DNA of 64,000 nt from Paraburkholderia sprentiae WSM5005 (GCF_001865575.2 NZ_CP017561.2:992001-1056000), one strand, 5' to 3'; numbered from the stretch's first letter, positions 30,551-40,227 are shown. Numbers and translations: made by a program. The notes: a model not told the origin generated them from the letters alone.

Positions 30551-31594
30551 TTACGCGGCGGCGCTCTCCTCGCGATACGTCGCGCCGCGCAGCGGCTTCA
30601 GATGCGCGGCGAATTGCGCGGACGCCGCCGCCCACGAGAAGCGCTCGGCCCACGCGCGCGCCTCCGATCGATCGATCTTCAATGCTTCGAGGCAGGCTTC
30701 GCGCAGATCCTCATGCATCGCGCCGGCGCCGCCGTCGCCGAGCACGTCGATCGGGCCGGTGACCGGATAGGCGGCCACCGGCGTGCCGCATGCGAGCGCT
30801 TCGAGCAGCACCAGCCCGAACGTATCGGTGCGGCTCGGAAACACGAAGACGTCGGCGGCCGCGTAGACTTTCGCGAGTTCGGCCTGCGACAGCACGCCCA
30901 GATAGTTGACCTGCGGATAGCGCGACTTCAGCTCGGCCAGTGCCGGACCCTCGCCCGCGACCCACTTCGAGCCGGGCAGGTCGAGCTGCAAAAATGCCTC
31001 GACGTTTTTTTCGACCGCCACGCGCCCGACGTACAGGAAGATCGGCCGCGCGGTGTTGAGTACCTTCGAGTCCATCGGGCGGAAGATCTCGAGATCGACG
31101 CCGCGCGTCCACAGCACGACGTTCGTGAAACCGAACTTCTCGAGGTCCTGCTTGACGACGGGCGTCGGCGCCATCACCGCGAGCGACGGCTTGTGGAACC
31201 AGTGCAGAAACTTGTAGGTTGCCGCGAGCGGGATACGAAAGCGCGCCTGCACGTATTCGGGAAAGCGCGTGTGATACGCGGTCGTGAACGGCAGCTTGTG
31301 CTCCAGCGCATATGCGCGCGCGCCCATGCCGAGCGGACCTTCGGTCGCAATGTGCAACGCGTCGGGCGCGAAACGATCGATGCGCTCGCGCAGCCGGCCG
31401 CGCGGCAGCAGCGACAGGCGTATCTCCGGATAAGTCGGGCAAGGGATGGTGCGGAATTCGAGCGGCGTCAGCAGGTCGACCTGATGGCCGAGCGCGGTGA
31501 GTTCGCGCCGGGTGTTCTTCAGCGTGCGCACGACGCCGTTGACCTGCGGCTCCCATGCGTCGGTGACGATCATGATCTTCATCGCGTTGTTCAT
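30551..31594 (-). CDS. GT4 glycosyltransferase, Agt-like glycolipid synthase
   Basis: A 347-residue GT-B fold enzyme. It has IVTDAWEPQVNGVVRTL at the N-terminus, WTRGVDLEIFRP, YVGRVAVEKNVEAFL, and the C-terminal donor site FPSRTDTFGLVLLEALACGTPVAAYP. The family transfers sugars from nucleotide donors. Its place directly between a PlcP-like phospholipase and dgkA resembles the plcP-agt pairs of alpha-proteobacteria, where the enzyme makes glucosyl- or glucuronosyl-diacylglycerol during phosphate starvation. Substrate assignment is inferred from this context, not from residues. It lies 35 bases after plcP. Confidence 0.82.
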   Translation of the reverse strand: MNNAMKIMIVTDAWEPQVNGVVRTLKNTRRELTALGHQVDLLTPLEFRTIPCPTYPEIRLSLLPRGRLRERIDRFAPDALHIATEGPLGMGARAYALEHKLPFTTAYHTRFPEYVQARFRIPLAATYKFLHWFHKPSLAVMAPTPVVKQDLEKFGFTNVVLWTRGVDLEIFRPMDSKVLNTARPIFLYVGRVAVEKNVEAFLQLDLPGSKWVAGEGPALAELKSRYPQVNYLGVLSQAELAKVYAAADVFVFPSRTDTFGLVLLEALACGTPVAAYPVTGPIDVLGDGGAGAMHEDLREACLEALKIDRSEARAWAERFSWAAASAQFAAHLKPLRGATYREESAAA

Positions 31595-31629
31595 CGCTGC
31601 GGCCCTGTGGAAGTGGAGAGTGGACGTGC

Positions 31630-32571
31630 TCAGGCAGTGGCGCGGGCTTTTTGCGTGCCCGCCTGGGGCGCGCGCAGCGCGGTCCAGAAGATCACCTTGA
31701 GCTCGCCTTCATAGGTCTCGACGAGCGCCGACAGACTCTCGACCCAATCGCCATCGTTGCAATAGAGCACGCCGTCGATCTCGCGCATCTCGGCCTTGTG
31801 GATGTGCCCGCAGACGACGCCGTCGCAGCCGCGGCGACGCGCTTCGTCGGTCATCACCCGTTCGAACGACGAGATGAAATTGACGGCGTTCTTGACCTGA
31901 TGCTTCAGGTATTGCGACAGCGACCAGTACGGAAAGCCGAGCTTGCTGCGGATCCGGTTGAACCAGCGGTTCAGCACGAGAATCATCGTGTAGAGCGTGT
32001 CGCCGAGATAGGCGAGCCATTTCGCGTGCTGGATCACGCCGTCGAACAGATCGCCGTGCACGATCCACAGGCGCTTGCCGGCGAGCGTCGTGTGAAACGC
32101 TTCACCGCGCACGTGGATGTCGCCGAACGCGAGGTCGCAGAACTGGCGCGCGGCTTCGTCGTGGTTGCCGGGCACGTAGATGACCTGGGTGCCTTTGCGC
32201 GCCTTGCGCAGCACTTTCTGCACGACGTCGTTGTGCGCCTGGGGCCAGTACCAGCCCTTCTTCAACTGCCAGCCGTCGATGATGTCGCCGACGAGGTACA
32301 GGTACTCGGATTCGTTATGGCGCAGAAAGTCGAGCAGATAGCCTGCCTGGCAGCCGCTGGAGCCGAGGTGGATGTCGGAGAGCCAGATCGTGCGATAGCG
32401 ATGCGGATCCTCGTGGCTGTCGTCGTGATGGTCGGCGTGGGCATCCAGTGACGGCGTCGCGGGCAGCGGCAGGCCGTGATGCGTAGAACCTGGGGCGGGC
32501 CGGAACGCGACTGGGTCGACGCTCGGGCCGGTTTGACGAAACAGGGAAGTCGCGGACGTATTGGGGTCCAT
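31630..32571 (-). CDS. PlcP-like metallophosphoesterase (phospholipase C)
   Basis: A 313-residue calcineurin-type phosphoesterase. Metal-site motifs in order are LSDIHLG, VGDIIDGW, VPGNHDEAAR, HGDLFD and CGHIHKAE. The blocks GCQAGYLLDFLRHNES, KKGWYWPQAHNDVVQKVLRK and SLSQYLKHQVKNAVNFISSFE resemble the Sinorhizobium PlcP type that removes phosphorylated headgroups from phospholipids during phosphate limitation. Automated annotation would probably call it UDP-2,3-diacylglucosamine hydrolase (LpxH), the main alternative. The first 57 residues are low-complexity with a His/Asp cluster. It is the first gene of plcP-agt-dgkA, with a PHO-box-like site 45 bases upstream. Confidence 0.78.
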   Translation of the reverse strand: MDPNTSATSLFRQTGPSVDPVAFRPAPGSTHHGLPLPATPSLDAHADHHDDSHEDPHRYRTIWLSDIHLGSSGCQAGYLLDFLRHNESEYLYLVGDIIDGWQLKKGWYWPQAHNDVVQKVLRKARKGTQVIYVPGNHDEAARQFCDLAFGDIHVRGEAFHTTLAGKRLWIVHGDLFDGVIQHAKWLAYLGDTLYTMILVLNRWFNRIRSKLGFPYWSLSQYLKHQVKNAVNFISSFERVMTDEARRRGCDGVVCGHIHKAEMREIDGVLYCNDGDWVESLSALVETYEGELKVIFWTALRAPQAGTQKARATA

Positions 32572-32615
32572 GGCTCACGCGTCGAGTGGCGGTGCCCGTA
32601 TTGGGCCGGGCGCGC

Positions 32616-32633
32616 GTGACTGCGGCGTGACAG
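32616..32633 (-). promoter_or_regulatory. PHO box upstream of plcP operon
   Basis: Read on the minus strand, two heptamers CTGTCAC and CAGTCAC are separated by GCCG. This matches the PhoB layout of two CTGTCAT-like repeats with 4-base spacing (6 and 5 of 7 positions). It ends 45 bases before the plcP ATG. No convincing -10 element is seen, which is common for PhoB-activated promoters with poor core elements. Confidence 0.6.
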
Positions 32634-32693
32634 TCATGAGAAGTTCTTATTACGGGGGGCTTGGCGGGGTCTGTTTTTTCGTTGTTCTGGCCT

Positions 32694-33207
32694 TGTTGGC
32701 CTTTCCTTGATTTGTTGTCGGTCTATTGGCGTTGCCCCTGTGCGGGGCGGCACCTACTTTCTTTGCTGCTGCAAAGAAAGTAGGCAAAGAAGACAGCTTT
32801 ACACCGCCAGCTCTTAAGCGGGTCCCTTGGCTTGGAAGGGGTAGTGGTGCATCTGGAGTCGGTGCCCCCGCACATTTCACCCTGGTGACAAAGCCGTCAT
32901 CCTTCCCACTCCGCACTGCGTGCGTCGTGGACGGGTCTGCCAGGGAAACCGACCGATGGTTTTGGAACGGGGTTTCGGCGCGCGCAGCGCCGCCGCAAGA
33001 ATGACTGCCTTGTCACAAGCGCCGAACGTGCGGGAGCGCGGATTCCAGATGCACCACTGCCGGAGGCGGACCGAGGGACCCGCTTAAGAATTTGCGGTGT
33101 GAGCTGTCTTCTTTGCTTACTTTCTTTGCAGCAGCAAAGAAAGTGAGTGCCGCCCCGCACAGGGGCAACGCTAATAGACCGACAACAAATCAAGGAAAGG
33201 CCAACAA
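32694..33207. repeat. long inverted-repeat element
   Basis: Two arms of about 215 bases face each other: left about 32694-32912, right about 32996-33207, with about 83 bases between. The outer 110 bases are nearly identical, with single-base differences (TTGGCG/TTAGCG, CCTACTT/CTCACTT); the inner part drifts. Each arm carries its own hairpin: CTACTTTCTTTGC with GCAAAGAAAGTAG at 32754-32783, and the matching one at 33116-33147. There is no transposase. The small open frames inside (PTFFAAAKKVG-like) are products of the repeat. It looks like a fold-back or non-autonomous element between two minus-strand operons. Confidence 0.75.
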
Positions 33208-33275
33208 CCCCACAGAACAGGACCAGGAGCGCCCCCCAGCCCGGGGAGACAACGCAACCGCAGACCCACGCGCGC

Positions 33276-33800
33276 TCAGCGCAAAACCGCCACTACCCGC
33301 GTCCCCGCAAGCCGATCATGTAAAAACCGCCGCTGCGGATCGAACCGTCCACTCGCCGCCCACACCACGAACCAGACACCCGCAACAACAAGCGTCTGCG
33401 GCACCCGCAGCCCAAGCATCGGATGCAACGCCAGCGGCGGCAAAAACCACAACCACGCGAACACATACCGCCCAATCGCCCGCCCAACTGAAACCGGCGC
33501 ACCATCAGCGCCGACCACTCGTAACCGCCAGGTTTTCATCGGCAGCGTCTGGCCACCATGCGTCCAGAACCAGACGAAGTACACCCCGACCACGACGCCA
33601 ATCCAGGCGGCGAGCAGATTGTGGTGCGCGAGCCCGTTACGCTGCTGCGTCAGCGTGCTGAACAGATAGCCGGCGAGGAACACGACGCCGAACAGAATGA
33701 CCGCTTCGTAGAGTAGCGCCGCCAGCCGTCGCCGGACGGTGGGCGTCGTGCCGCCGGGTGCGGCGGCGGGCAGGGTCGGGGTGGCGAGCGGCTGGGACAC
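33276..33800 (-). CDS. RDD family membrane protein
   Basis: A 174-residue protein with the RDD domain: RRRLAALLYEAVILFGVVFL at the start of the first helix, then GQTLPMKTWRLRVV, the family's conserved loop, and ILPP-like WFLPPLALHP in the last helices. Predicted four membrane segments. Function of the family is unsettled (a sodium/proton antiport role has been shown for one member). The start is a GTG at 33800, 21 bases after the DUF3106 stop. It is the last gene of the sigma-factor operon, next to the inverted-repeat element. Confidence 0.85.
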   Translation of the reverse strand: MSQPLATPTLPAAAPGGTTPTVRRRLAALLYEAVILFGVVFLAGYLFSTLTQQRNGLAHHNLLAAWIGVVVGVYFVWFWTHGGQTLPMKTWRLRVVGADGAPVSVGRAIGRYVFAWLWFLPPLALHPMLGLRVPQTLVVAGVWFVVWAASGRFDPQRRFLHDRLAGTRVVAVLR

Positions 33801-33821
33801 GTAACGGGCTCAGGATCGGAA

Positions 33822-34589
33822 TCAGGAGCCGTGGAAGATCGCCGGCGCTTCTGCCGGCGACACGGGCAGCGGCGTCGCCGGCACGAAGCTTCCGGCCGCA
33901 GGCATCGCGTTCGACGACGGCAGCGGGGCCGCGGCCGGTGCCGAGGCGGCCGCCGCGGGGCTCGCAGCCGCGGCGCCGCTGGCGCCCAAGCCGTGCTCGC
34001 GCGCGTTCACGAGGCGGTCGATGCCCTTGATCTCGTTGCGGGCCGACGGCGGCGCGCTGACGACGCTAGGGCGGCGCTTGCGCTCACTGGCGGCGAGCCG
34101 CTCCTTCGTTTCCTCGGGCAACTGTTGGTACGCTTTCCACGCGTTCTGGCGCGCTTCGCGCGGCAGTTCCTTCGAAAGCTGGTAGTTCTCGCGCGCGACG
34201 CGGCGCTGCTCGGGCGTCATGCGCACCCATTGGGTCATGCGCTCGTGCAGGCGCTTTTGCGCATCGGGCGACATCTTCGCGAATCTCGATACGATCTTGA
34301 TCCATTTGCGCTTGCGTTCGTCGCTAAAGGAATCCCACTGAGAGGCGAAGGGCGCGAGCGCGGCATGGTCGGCCGCGCTCAGGCGCGACCACGCGAGCGG
34401 GCTATTGCTGCCCGGCAGGGCGGGTAATTCGACGGACAGTGCGGGGGCGGGCGCGGCGACGGTTACGCCGGGCGGCGGATTGCCCGCCGGCAACGGGCTC
34501 GGGTGAAAGCGCGGATACGTCGCGGCAAACGACACCAGGGCCGCGATCGTACATCCGAAAACAACGGCCAGGCCGCGCTTGTAACTCAC
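33822..34589 (-). CDS. DUF3106 domain protein, one N-terminal helix
   Basis: About 255 residues from a GTG at 34589 with GGGAG 8 bases before it. A longer ATG start at 34655 would overlap the DUF3619 gene by 50 bases. A membrane helix lies at residues 6-24. The DUF3106 region (about residues 75-200) has repeated short motifs of the form W..MTPEQR: QKRLHERMTQWVRMTPEQRR and RQNAWKAYQQLPEETKERL. The tail is Ala/Pro-rich. It is probably periplasmic and may act as a stress sensor with the preceding gene. Its function is unknown. Confidence 0.78.
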   Translation of the reverse strand: MSYKRGLAVVFGCTIAALVSFAATYPRFHPSPLPAGNPPPGVTVAAPAPALSVELPALPGSNSPLAWSRLSAADHAALAPFASQWDSFSDERKRKWIKIVSRFAKMSPDAQKRLHERMTQWVRMTPEQRRVARENYQLSKELPREARQNAWKAYQQLPEETKERLAASERKRRPSVVSAPPSARNEIKGIDRLVNAREHGLGASGAAAASPAAAASAPAAAPLPSSNAMPAAGSFVPATPLPVSPAEAPAIFHGS

Positions 34590-34605
34590 CCGAGGAATCT
34601 CCCGC

Positions 34606-35037
34606 TCAGTGGGCGCGTGAAAGATACGCGTTGAAGCCGTGGTCGAGATAGGCATTGAGCGGCAGGTCGTCGCTTAGCATGGCCGCATCGATATCGGCGA
34701 GTTCGGCGGTGCGCTGGTGGTCTTCCCAGTACGCGATGCCGATCAGGCTCACGACCAGCGCCGCGAGCGGCCACGCGAGCGCGAAGCGGCGCAGCGGCCA
34801 GCGTCGGCGCGGCTCCAAGCCATCTTGCGGCAGTCCCACCATCCCGGGCGGCATGCCCGCGAGCACGGGTGCGAACACCGGCGCGCTGACGGCTTCGGGC
34901 TTCTTGCGAGCGAGCGCGGCCCGACGCGCGGCGGCAAGCCGGTCGACGGTGGCGGGCGGGAGGCTGGCGGTGTTCTCATCGAGCGCGCGGCGCAGTTGAC
35001 GCGCAAACTCGAGTTCTGTGTTTTCGAGGGAGCTCAT
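34606..35037 (-). CDS. DUF3619 family protein, candidate anti-sigma factor
   Basis: A 143-residue protein with a cytoplasmic N-terminus (ENTELEFARQLRRALDENTASLP, RLAAARRAALARKK), one membrane helix (FALAWPLAALVVSLIGIAYW, about residues 86-105) and a short external tail with DIDAAMLSDDLPLNAYLDHGF. DUF3619 has no established function. Its start overlaps the sigma factor stop (ATGA), and its single-helix layout is that of anti-sigma factors, so I infer such a role. I do not see a clear zinc-binding HxxxCxxC motif. Confidence 0.75.
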   Translation of the reverse strand: MSSLENTELEFARQLRRALDENTASLPPATVDRLAAARRAALARKKPEAVSAPVFAPVLAGMPPGMVGLPQDGLEPRRRWPLRRFALAWPLAALVVSLIGIAYWEDHQRTAELADIDAAMLSDDLPLNAYLDHGFNAYLSRAH

Positions 35038-35597
35038 AGCGTAATTCCTTTCGCCTTGAGCGCTTGCGCCAGCGTGTGGGTGGCCCGCGAGCAGTGCGTT
35101 TTCACGCTGCCTTCGGAGCAGCCCATTGCGGCGGCAGTCTCGGCGACATCCATATCCTCCCAATAACGCATGAGAAACGCCTCCCGTTGACGTGCGGGTA
35201 ATTTCTGGATCTCGTCGTCGATCAACTGCAGGACCTGCTCGCGTTCGAGCTTCTGTTCGTTGCTCTCCGCGCCGGCCGAACCACCCTCGGCCGCCAAGGT
35301 TTCCAGCGGATCGAATTCGTCGTCGTCGGTATTGCCGAGCGACGAGAACAGGCTAACCCATGTGTTGCGCACTTTGGCACGACGGAAGTGGTCGTGCGTC
35401 GCATTCTGCAGAATACGCTGAAACAGCAGCGGTAGCTCGGCAGCCGGACGGTCGCCGTATTTCTCGGCGAGCTTGATCATCGCGTCCTGCACGATGTCGA
35501 GGGACGCATCGTCGTCCCGCACGGCGTAGACCGTCTGCTTGAACGCGCGCCTTTCGACGCCCGCCAGAAAATCGGCGAGTTCCTTGTCTGATGCCAT
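35034..35597 (-). CDS. ECF-type RNA polymerase sigma factor
   Basis: A 187-residue sigma-70 family protein with region 2 (ERRAFKQTVYAVRDDDASLDIVQDAMIKLAEKYGDRP) and region 4 (LQLIDDEIQKLPARQREAFLMRYWEDMDVAETAAAMGCSEGSVKTHCSRATHTL). These match the ECF group. An acidic linker (NTDDDEFDPLETLAAEGG) joins them. A TTG start at 35651 is possible, but MASDKELADF at the ATG is the likelier beginning. It begins the operon sigma-DUF3619-DUF3106-RDD and overlaps the next gene by 4 bases. The target promoters are unknown. Confidence 0.88.
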   Translation of the reverse strand: MASDKELADFLAGVERRAFKQTVYAVRDDDASLDIVQDAMIKLAEKYGDRPAAELPLLFQRILQNATHDHFRRAKVRNTWVSLFSSLGNTDDDEFDPLETLAAEGGSAGAESNEQKLEREQVLQLIDDEIQKLPARQREAFLMRYWEDMDVAETAAAMGCSEGSVKTHCSRATHTLAQALKAKGITL

Positions 35598-35778
35598 CCG
35601 TGTGGGGGTCGGCGCAGCAAGCGTGCGCGTAATCGGTCGAAAAAGTCGCAAAACTCGCGGATGCTAACAAACTTTTGCGCCGATTGGGGCGAAACCTGCT
35701 CGAGCTTGCATTTGCATGACGGTCGACATTCCACCGGATCGCGTCCCCCGGCGCGCAACCCCGAAAGGCAATATTTGC

Positions 35779-35807
35779 TTGACCGCGAGCGTGGCAGCCG
35801 CTATCGT
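35779..35807 (+). promoter_or_regulatory. sigma-70 promoter for ilvB operon
   Basis: TTGACC (35779-35784) and TATCGT (35802-35807) are 17 bp apart, a good sigma-70 layout. The start would be near 35814, giving a leader of about 140 bases before the ilvB ATG. I looked for a branched-chain-rich leader peptide in that stretch and found none. Confidence 0.65.
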
Positions 35808-35955
35808 CGCTGGTTCGCAACATAAGTGAGTTGTCTCAATTGAGGTGTGGCCCAAGAAGCCCGCCTGTCAACTGGACGCGCCGCTTGAACCCGAGTCACG
35901 AGCCCGGCAGAGAGCACCCGATCAATTTTTTGCCGAAAATTCGAAAGGTCAATCA

Positions 35956-37719
35956 ATGAATATGCCCAGCGCGGAATTCTCCACGTCGGATACGACCCCT
36001 CATCACGAAGCAGACTCTATCGGCGCCACCGTGCTCATGAAGGCACTGGCCGACGAAGACGTCGAGTTCATCTGGGGCTATCCCGGCGGCTCGGTACTCT
36101 ACATCTACGACGAGCTGTACAAGCAGGACAAGTTCCAGCACGTGCTCGTGCGCCACGAACAGGCCGCCGTACACGCTGCCGACGCCTACGCGCGCTCCAC
36201 CGGCAAGGTCGGCGTGTGTCTCGTGACCTCCGGCCCCGGCGTCACCAATGCGGTGACCGGCATCGCCACCGCCTACATGGATTCGATCCCGCTGGTCGTG
36301 ATCAGCGGCCAGGTGCCGACTGCCGCGATCGGTCAGGATGCATTCCAGGAATGCGACACGGTCGGGATCACGCGTCCCTGCGTAAAGCACAACTTTCTCG
36401 TGAAAGACGTGCGTGATCTCGCCGCGACCGTCAAGAAAGCTTTCTACATCGCCCGTACCGGCCGTCCCGGCCCAGTGCTGATCGACATTCCGAAGGACGT
36501 GTCCAAGACGCCCTGCCAGTACGAGCCGATCAAGAGCGTGTCGCTGCGCTCATACAACCCGGTCACGAAGGGCCACTCCGGTCAGATCCGCAAGGCGGTG
36601 TCACTGCTGCTGTCGGCGAAGCGCCCATATATCTACACCGGCGGCGGCATCGTGCTCGCGGACGCGTCGCGCGAGCTGAACCAGTTCGCCGATCTGCTCG
36701 GCTATCCGGTCACCAATACGCTGATGGGTCTGGGCGGCTACCGCTCGAGCGACAAGAAATTCCTCGGCATGCTCGGCATGCACGGCACGTACGAAGCCAA
36801 TATGGCGATGCAGCACTGCGACGTGCTGATCGCGATCGGCGCGCGCTTCGACGACCGCGTGATCGGCGATCCGAACCACTTCGCGTCGCGGCCGCGCAAG
36901 ATCATTCATATCGACATCGATCCCTCTTCCATTTCCAAGCGCGTCAAGGTCGACATCCCGATCGTCGGCGACGTCAAGGAAGTGCTGAAGGAACTCATCG
37001 AGCAGTTGCAGACGGCCGAACATGGCCCGGACAGCGCGGCGCTTGCCGACTGGTGGAAGGACATCGAAGGCTGGCGCGCGAAAGACTGTCTCAAGTTCGA
37101 CCGCAAAAGCGACATCATCAAGCCGCAGTACGTGGTCGAAAAGGCGTGGGAGCTGACCGACGGCAACGCGTTCGTGTGCTCCGACGTCGGCCAGCACCAG
37201 ATGTGGGCCGCGCAATTCTATAAGTTCAACAAGCCGCGCCGCTGGATCAACTCCGGTGGTCTCGGCACGATGGGCTTCGGCCTGCCGGCCGCGATGGGTG
37301 TGAAGATGGCCCACCCGGACGACGACGTGCTGTGCATCACGGGCGAAGGCTCCATCCAGATGTGCATCCAGGAGCTGTCGACCTGCAAGCAGTACGAGTT
37401 GCCGATCAAGATCATTTCGCTGAATAACCGCTATCTGGGCATGGTGCGCCAGTGGCAGCAGATCGAATACAGCAAGCGTTATTCGCATTCGTACATGGAT
37501 GCGCTGCCGGACTTCGTGAAGCTCGCCGAAGCGTACGGTCACGTGGGCATGCGCATCGAGCGCACCGCCGATGTCGAACCGGCGCTCAAGGAAGCGCTGC
37601 GCCTGAAGGATCGCACGGTGTTTCTCGACTTCCAGACCGATCCGACCGAAAACGTCTGGCCGATGGTCCAGGCCGGCAAGGGCATCACCGAGATGCTCAT
37701 GGGTTCGGAAGATCTTTAA
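35956..37719 (+). CDS. ilvB: acetolactate synthase large subunit
   Basis: This thiamine-diphosphate enzyme condenses two pyruvates to acetolactate, or pyruvate with 2-oxobutyrate, at the start of valine, leucine and isoleucine synthesis. It has the glutamate-bearing FIWGYPGGSVL, LVTSGPGVTNAVTGIATAY, the FAD-binding middle, and the TPP site GEGSIQMCIQELSTC. From the ATG at 35956 it has 587 residues; an upstream start would add 37 non-conserved residues. AAAGG at 35946 gives a weak ribosome binding site. The operon continues with ilvN after 124 bases. Confidence 0.97.
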   Translation: MNMPSAEFSTSDTTPHHEADSIGATVLMKALADEDVEFIWGYPGGSVLYIYDELYKQDKFQHVLVRHEQAAVHAADAYARSTGKVGVCLVTSGPGVTNAVTGIATAYMDSIPLVVISGQVPTAAIGQDAFQECDTVGITRPCVKHNFLVKDVRDLAATVKKAFYIARTGRPGPVLIDIPKDVSKTPCQYEPIKSVSLRSYNPVTKGHSGQIRKAVSLLLSAKRPYIYTGGGIVLADASRELNQFADLLGYPVTNTLMGLGGYRSSDKKFLGMLGMHGTYEANMAMQHCDVLIAIGARFDDRVIGDPNHFASRPRKIIHIDIDPSSISKRVKVDIPIVGDVKEVLKELIEQLQTAEHGPDSAALADWWKDIEGWRAKDCLKFDRKSDIIKPQYVVEKAWELTDGNAFVCSDVGQHQMWAAQFYKFNKPRRWINSGGLGTMGFGLPAAMGVKMAHPDDDVLCITGEGSIQMCIQELSTCKQYELPIKIISLNNRYLGMVRQWQQIEYSKRYSHSYMDALPDFVKLAEAYGHVGMRIERTADVEPALKEALRLKDRTVFLDFQTDPTENVWPMVQAGKGITEMLMGSEDL

Positions 37720-37843
37720 CGACGGGGCGTCTGGATAATTCCAGCGCCGGCTTCGCGATGCGCGCCTTCACAAAAGGCGAGGGCGGGCGAAGCGGCGCCG
37801 CTCCGCTCGCAGGCATCGACACAACATCTGGAAGAAGCGAAAC

Positions 37844-38335
37844 ATGAGACACATCATTTCCGTCCTGCTGGAAAACGAACCAGGCGCGCTGTCGCGCGTG
37901 GTCGGACTGTTCTCGGCACGCGGCTACAACATTGAAACCTTGACGGTGGCTCCGACCGAAGACCGTTCGCTGTCGCGCATGACCATCGTCTCCGTTGGCT
38001 CGGACGACGTGATCGAACAGATCACGAAGCATCTGAACCGCCTGATCGAGGTGGTGAAAGTGGTCGACCTTACCGAGGGCGCCCATATCGAACGCGAGCT
38101 GATGCTGATCAAGGTGAGGGCGGTCGGCAAGGAACGTGAGGAGATGAAGCGGATGGCGGACATTTTCCGCGGCCGCATCATCGACGTCACCGAAAAGACC
38201 TACACGATCGAATTGACGGGGGCAAGCGACAAGCTCGACGCCTTCATCGACGGGCTCGACTCCACGGCGATCCTAGAGACGGTCCGCACGGGCAGCTCGG
38301 GCATCGGTCGCGGCGAGCGCATTCTGAAGGTCTGA
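37844..38335 (+). CDS. ilvN: acetolactate synthase small (regulatory) subunit
   Basis: A 163-residue subunit that activates the large subunit and confers valine feedback inhibition through an ACT domain. MRHIISVLLENEPGALSRVVGLFSARGYNIETLTVAPTED, cut here into its ACT fold parts, is the family signature. The C-terminal half (MLIKVRAVGKEREEMKRMADIFRGRIIDV) is the ALS_ss C-terminal domain. The position between ilvB and ilvC is standard. Length equals E. coli IlvH (163). Confidence 0.97.
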   Translation: MRHIISVLLENEPGALSRVVGLFSARGYNIETLTVAPTEDRSLSRMTIVSVGSDDVIEQITKHLNRLIEVVKVVDLTEGAHIERELMLIKVRAVGKEREEMKRMADIFRGRIIDVTEKTYTIELTGASDKLDAFIDGLDSTAILETVRTGSSGIGRGERILKV

Positions 38336-38413
38336 CGCCGCGTTTCGCAAGGCCGGGCAACGCGGCATCCCCCGGCTCGCAGCACCTATTTCGCCGTACC
38401 TGAATTTCTCTGA

Positions 38414-39457
<1,044 letters not shown>

Positions 39458-39513
39458 GCGTCTCGATATAACAGGTCCGGCGCGGTGCTTCGGCGCGGTG
39501 GCCGGAACAGTCA

Positions 39514-39556
39514 AAAAGCCGTCCAAGGGTGCTGAACCCTGGGCGGCTTTTGCTAT
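39514..39556 (+). terminator. terminator after ilvC
   Basis: AAAAGCCGTCC pairs with GGGCGGCTTTT (one G-T pair) and encloses an inner stem AGGGT/ACCCT with loop GCTGA. It ends in a TTTT run. The sequence can also be read in the other direction. It separates ilvBNC from psd. Confidence 0.8.
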
Positions 39557-39588
39557 CCTACGGTTTTACAAAAACACAGAAGCCATCC

Positions 39589-40227
39589 ATGAATTACCCT
39601 CATCCGATCATCGCGCGAGAAGGCTGGCCGTTCATCGCCATCGCGGCCGTCGTTGCATTACTGGTTCACGCCTTCGCGGGGTTCGGCATTGCGTGGCTCT
39701 TCTGGCTGATTCTGATCTTCGTCGTGCAGTTCTTCCGCGACCCGGCGCGTCCGATTCCGACCCAGGCCAACGCGGTGTTATGTCCCGCCGACGGTCGTAT
39801 CGTCGCGGTGGAAACCGCGCATGACCCTTATGCGAATCGCGAGGCGCTGAAAATCAGCGTGTTCATGAACGTGTTCAACGTGCACTCGCAGCGCTCGCCG
39901 GTCGACGGCGCAATCTCGAAGGTCGAATACTTTCCAGGCGCGTATCTGAACGCGGCGGTCGATAAGGCTTCGCTCGAAAACGAGCGCAACGCGATCGTGA
40001 TCGAAATGGCCGGCGGCCAGACGGTCACGTCGGTGCAGATCGCCGGGCTGATCGCGCGGCGCATTCTTTGCTACGTCCGTGCAGGCGAGCCACTGACCCG
40101 CGGCCAGCGTTACGGATTCATCCGCTTCGGTTCGCGCGTCGACGTGTACCTGCCGGTGGGCAGCCGTCCACGCGTGTCGATCGGCGAGAAGGTGTCGGCG
40201 TCGTCCACGATCCTCGCCGAGCTGTAA
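39589..40227 (+). CDS. psd: phosphatidylserine decarboxylase, short type
   Basis: Psd makes phosphatidylethanolamine from phosphatidylserine in the inner membrane, using a pyruvoyl group formed by self-cleavage. This 212-residue protein is the short PSD-A type. It has an N-terminal membrane helix (about residues 12-35), [16 protein letters not shown], and the maturation-site region [14 protein letters not shown] with the processing glycine-serine pair. pssA follows after 24 bases, so consecutive steps of PE synthesis are adjacent. The start at 39589 is preferred over an upstream frame. Confidence 0.96.
   Translation: MNYPHPIIAREGWPFIAIAAVVALLVHAFAGFGIAWLFWLILIFVVQFFRDPARPIPTQANAVLCPADGRIVAVETAHDPYANREALKISVFMNVFNVHSQRSPVDGAISKVEYFPGAYLNAAVDKASLENERNAIVIEMAGGQTVTSVQIAGLIARRILCYVRAGEPLTRGQRYGFIRFGSRVDVYLPVGSRPRVSIGEKVSASSTILAEL

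Noticed and set aside
31630..32571. LpxH (lipid A synthesis) as the name for this phosphoesterase
   Set aside because: The metal motifs fit both, but the operon partners (GT4 and dgkA), the PHO-box-like site and the block KKGWYWPQAHNDVVQK favour PlcP. LpxH remains the main alternative.
32726..33004. 92-codon frame inside the inverted repeat (PTFFAAAKKVG)
   Set aside because: The codons come from the repeat arm itself. The mirrored arm gives a similar peptide (LTFFAAAKKVS), so it is a product of the repeat, not a gene.
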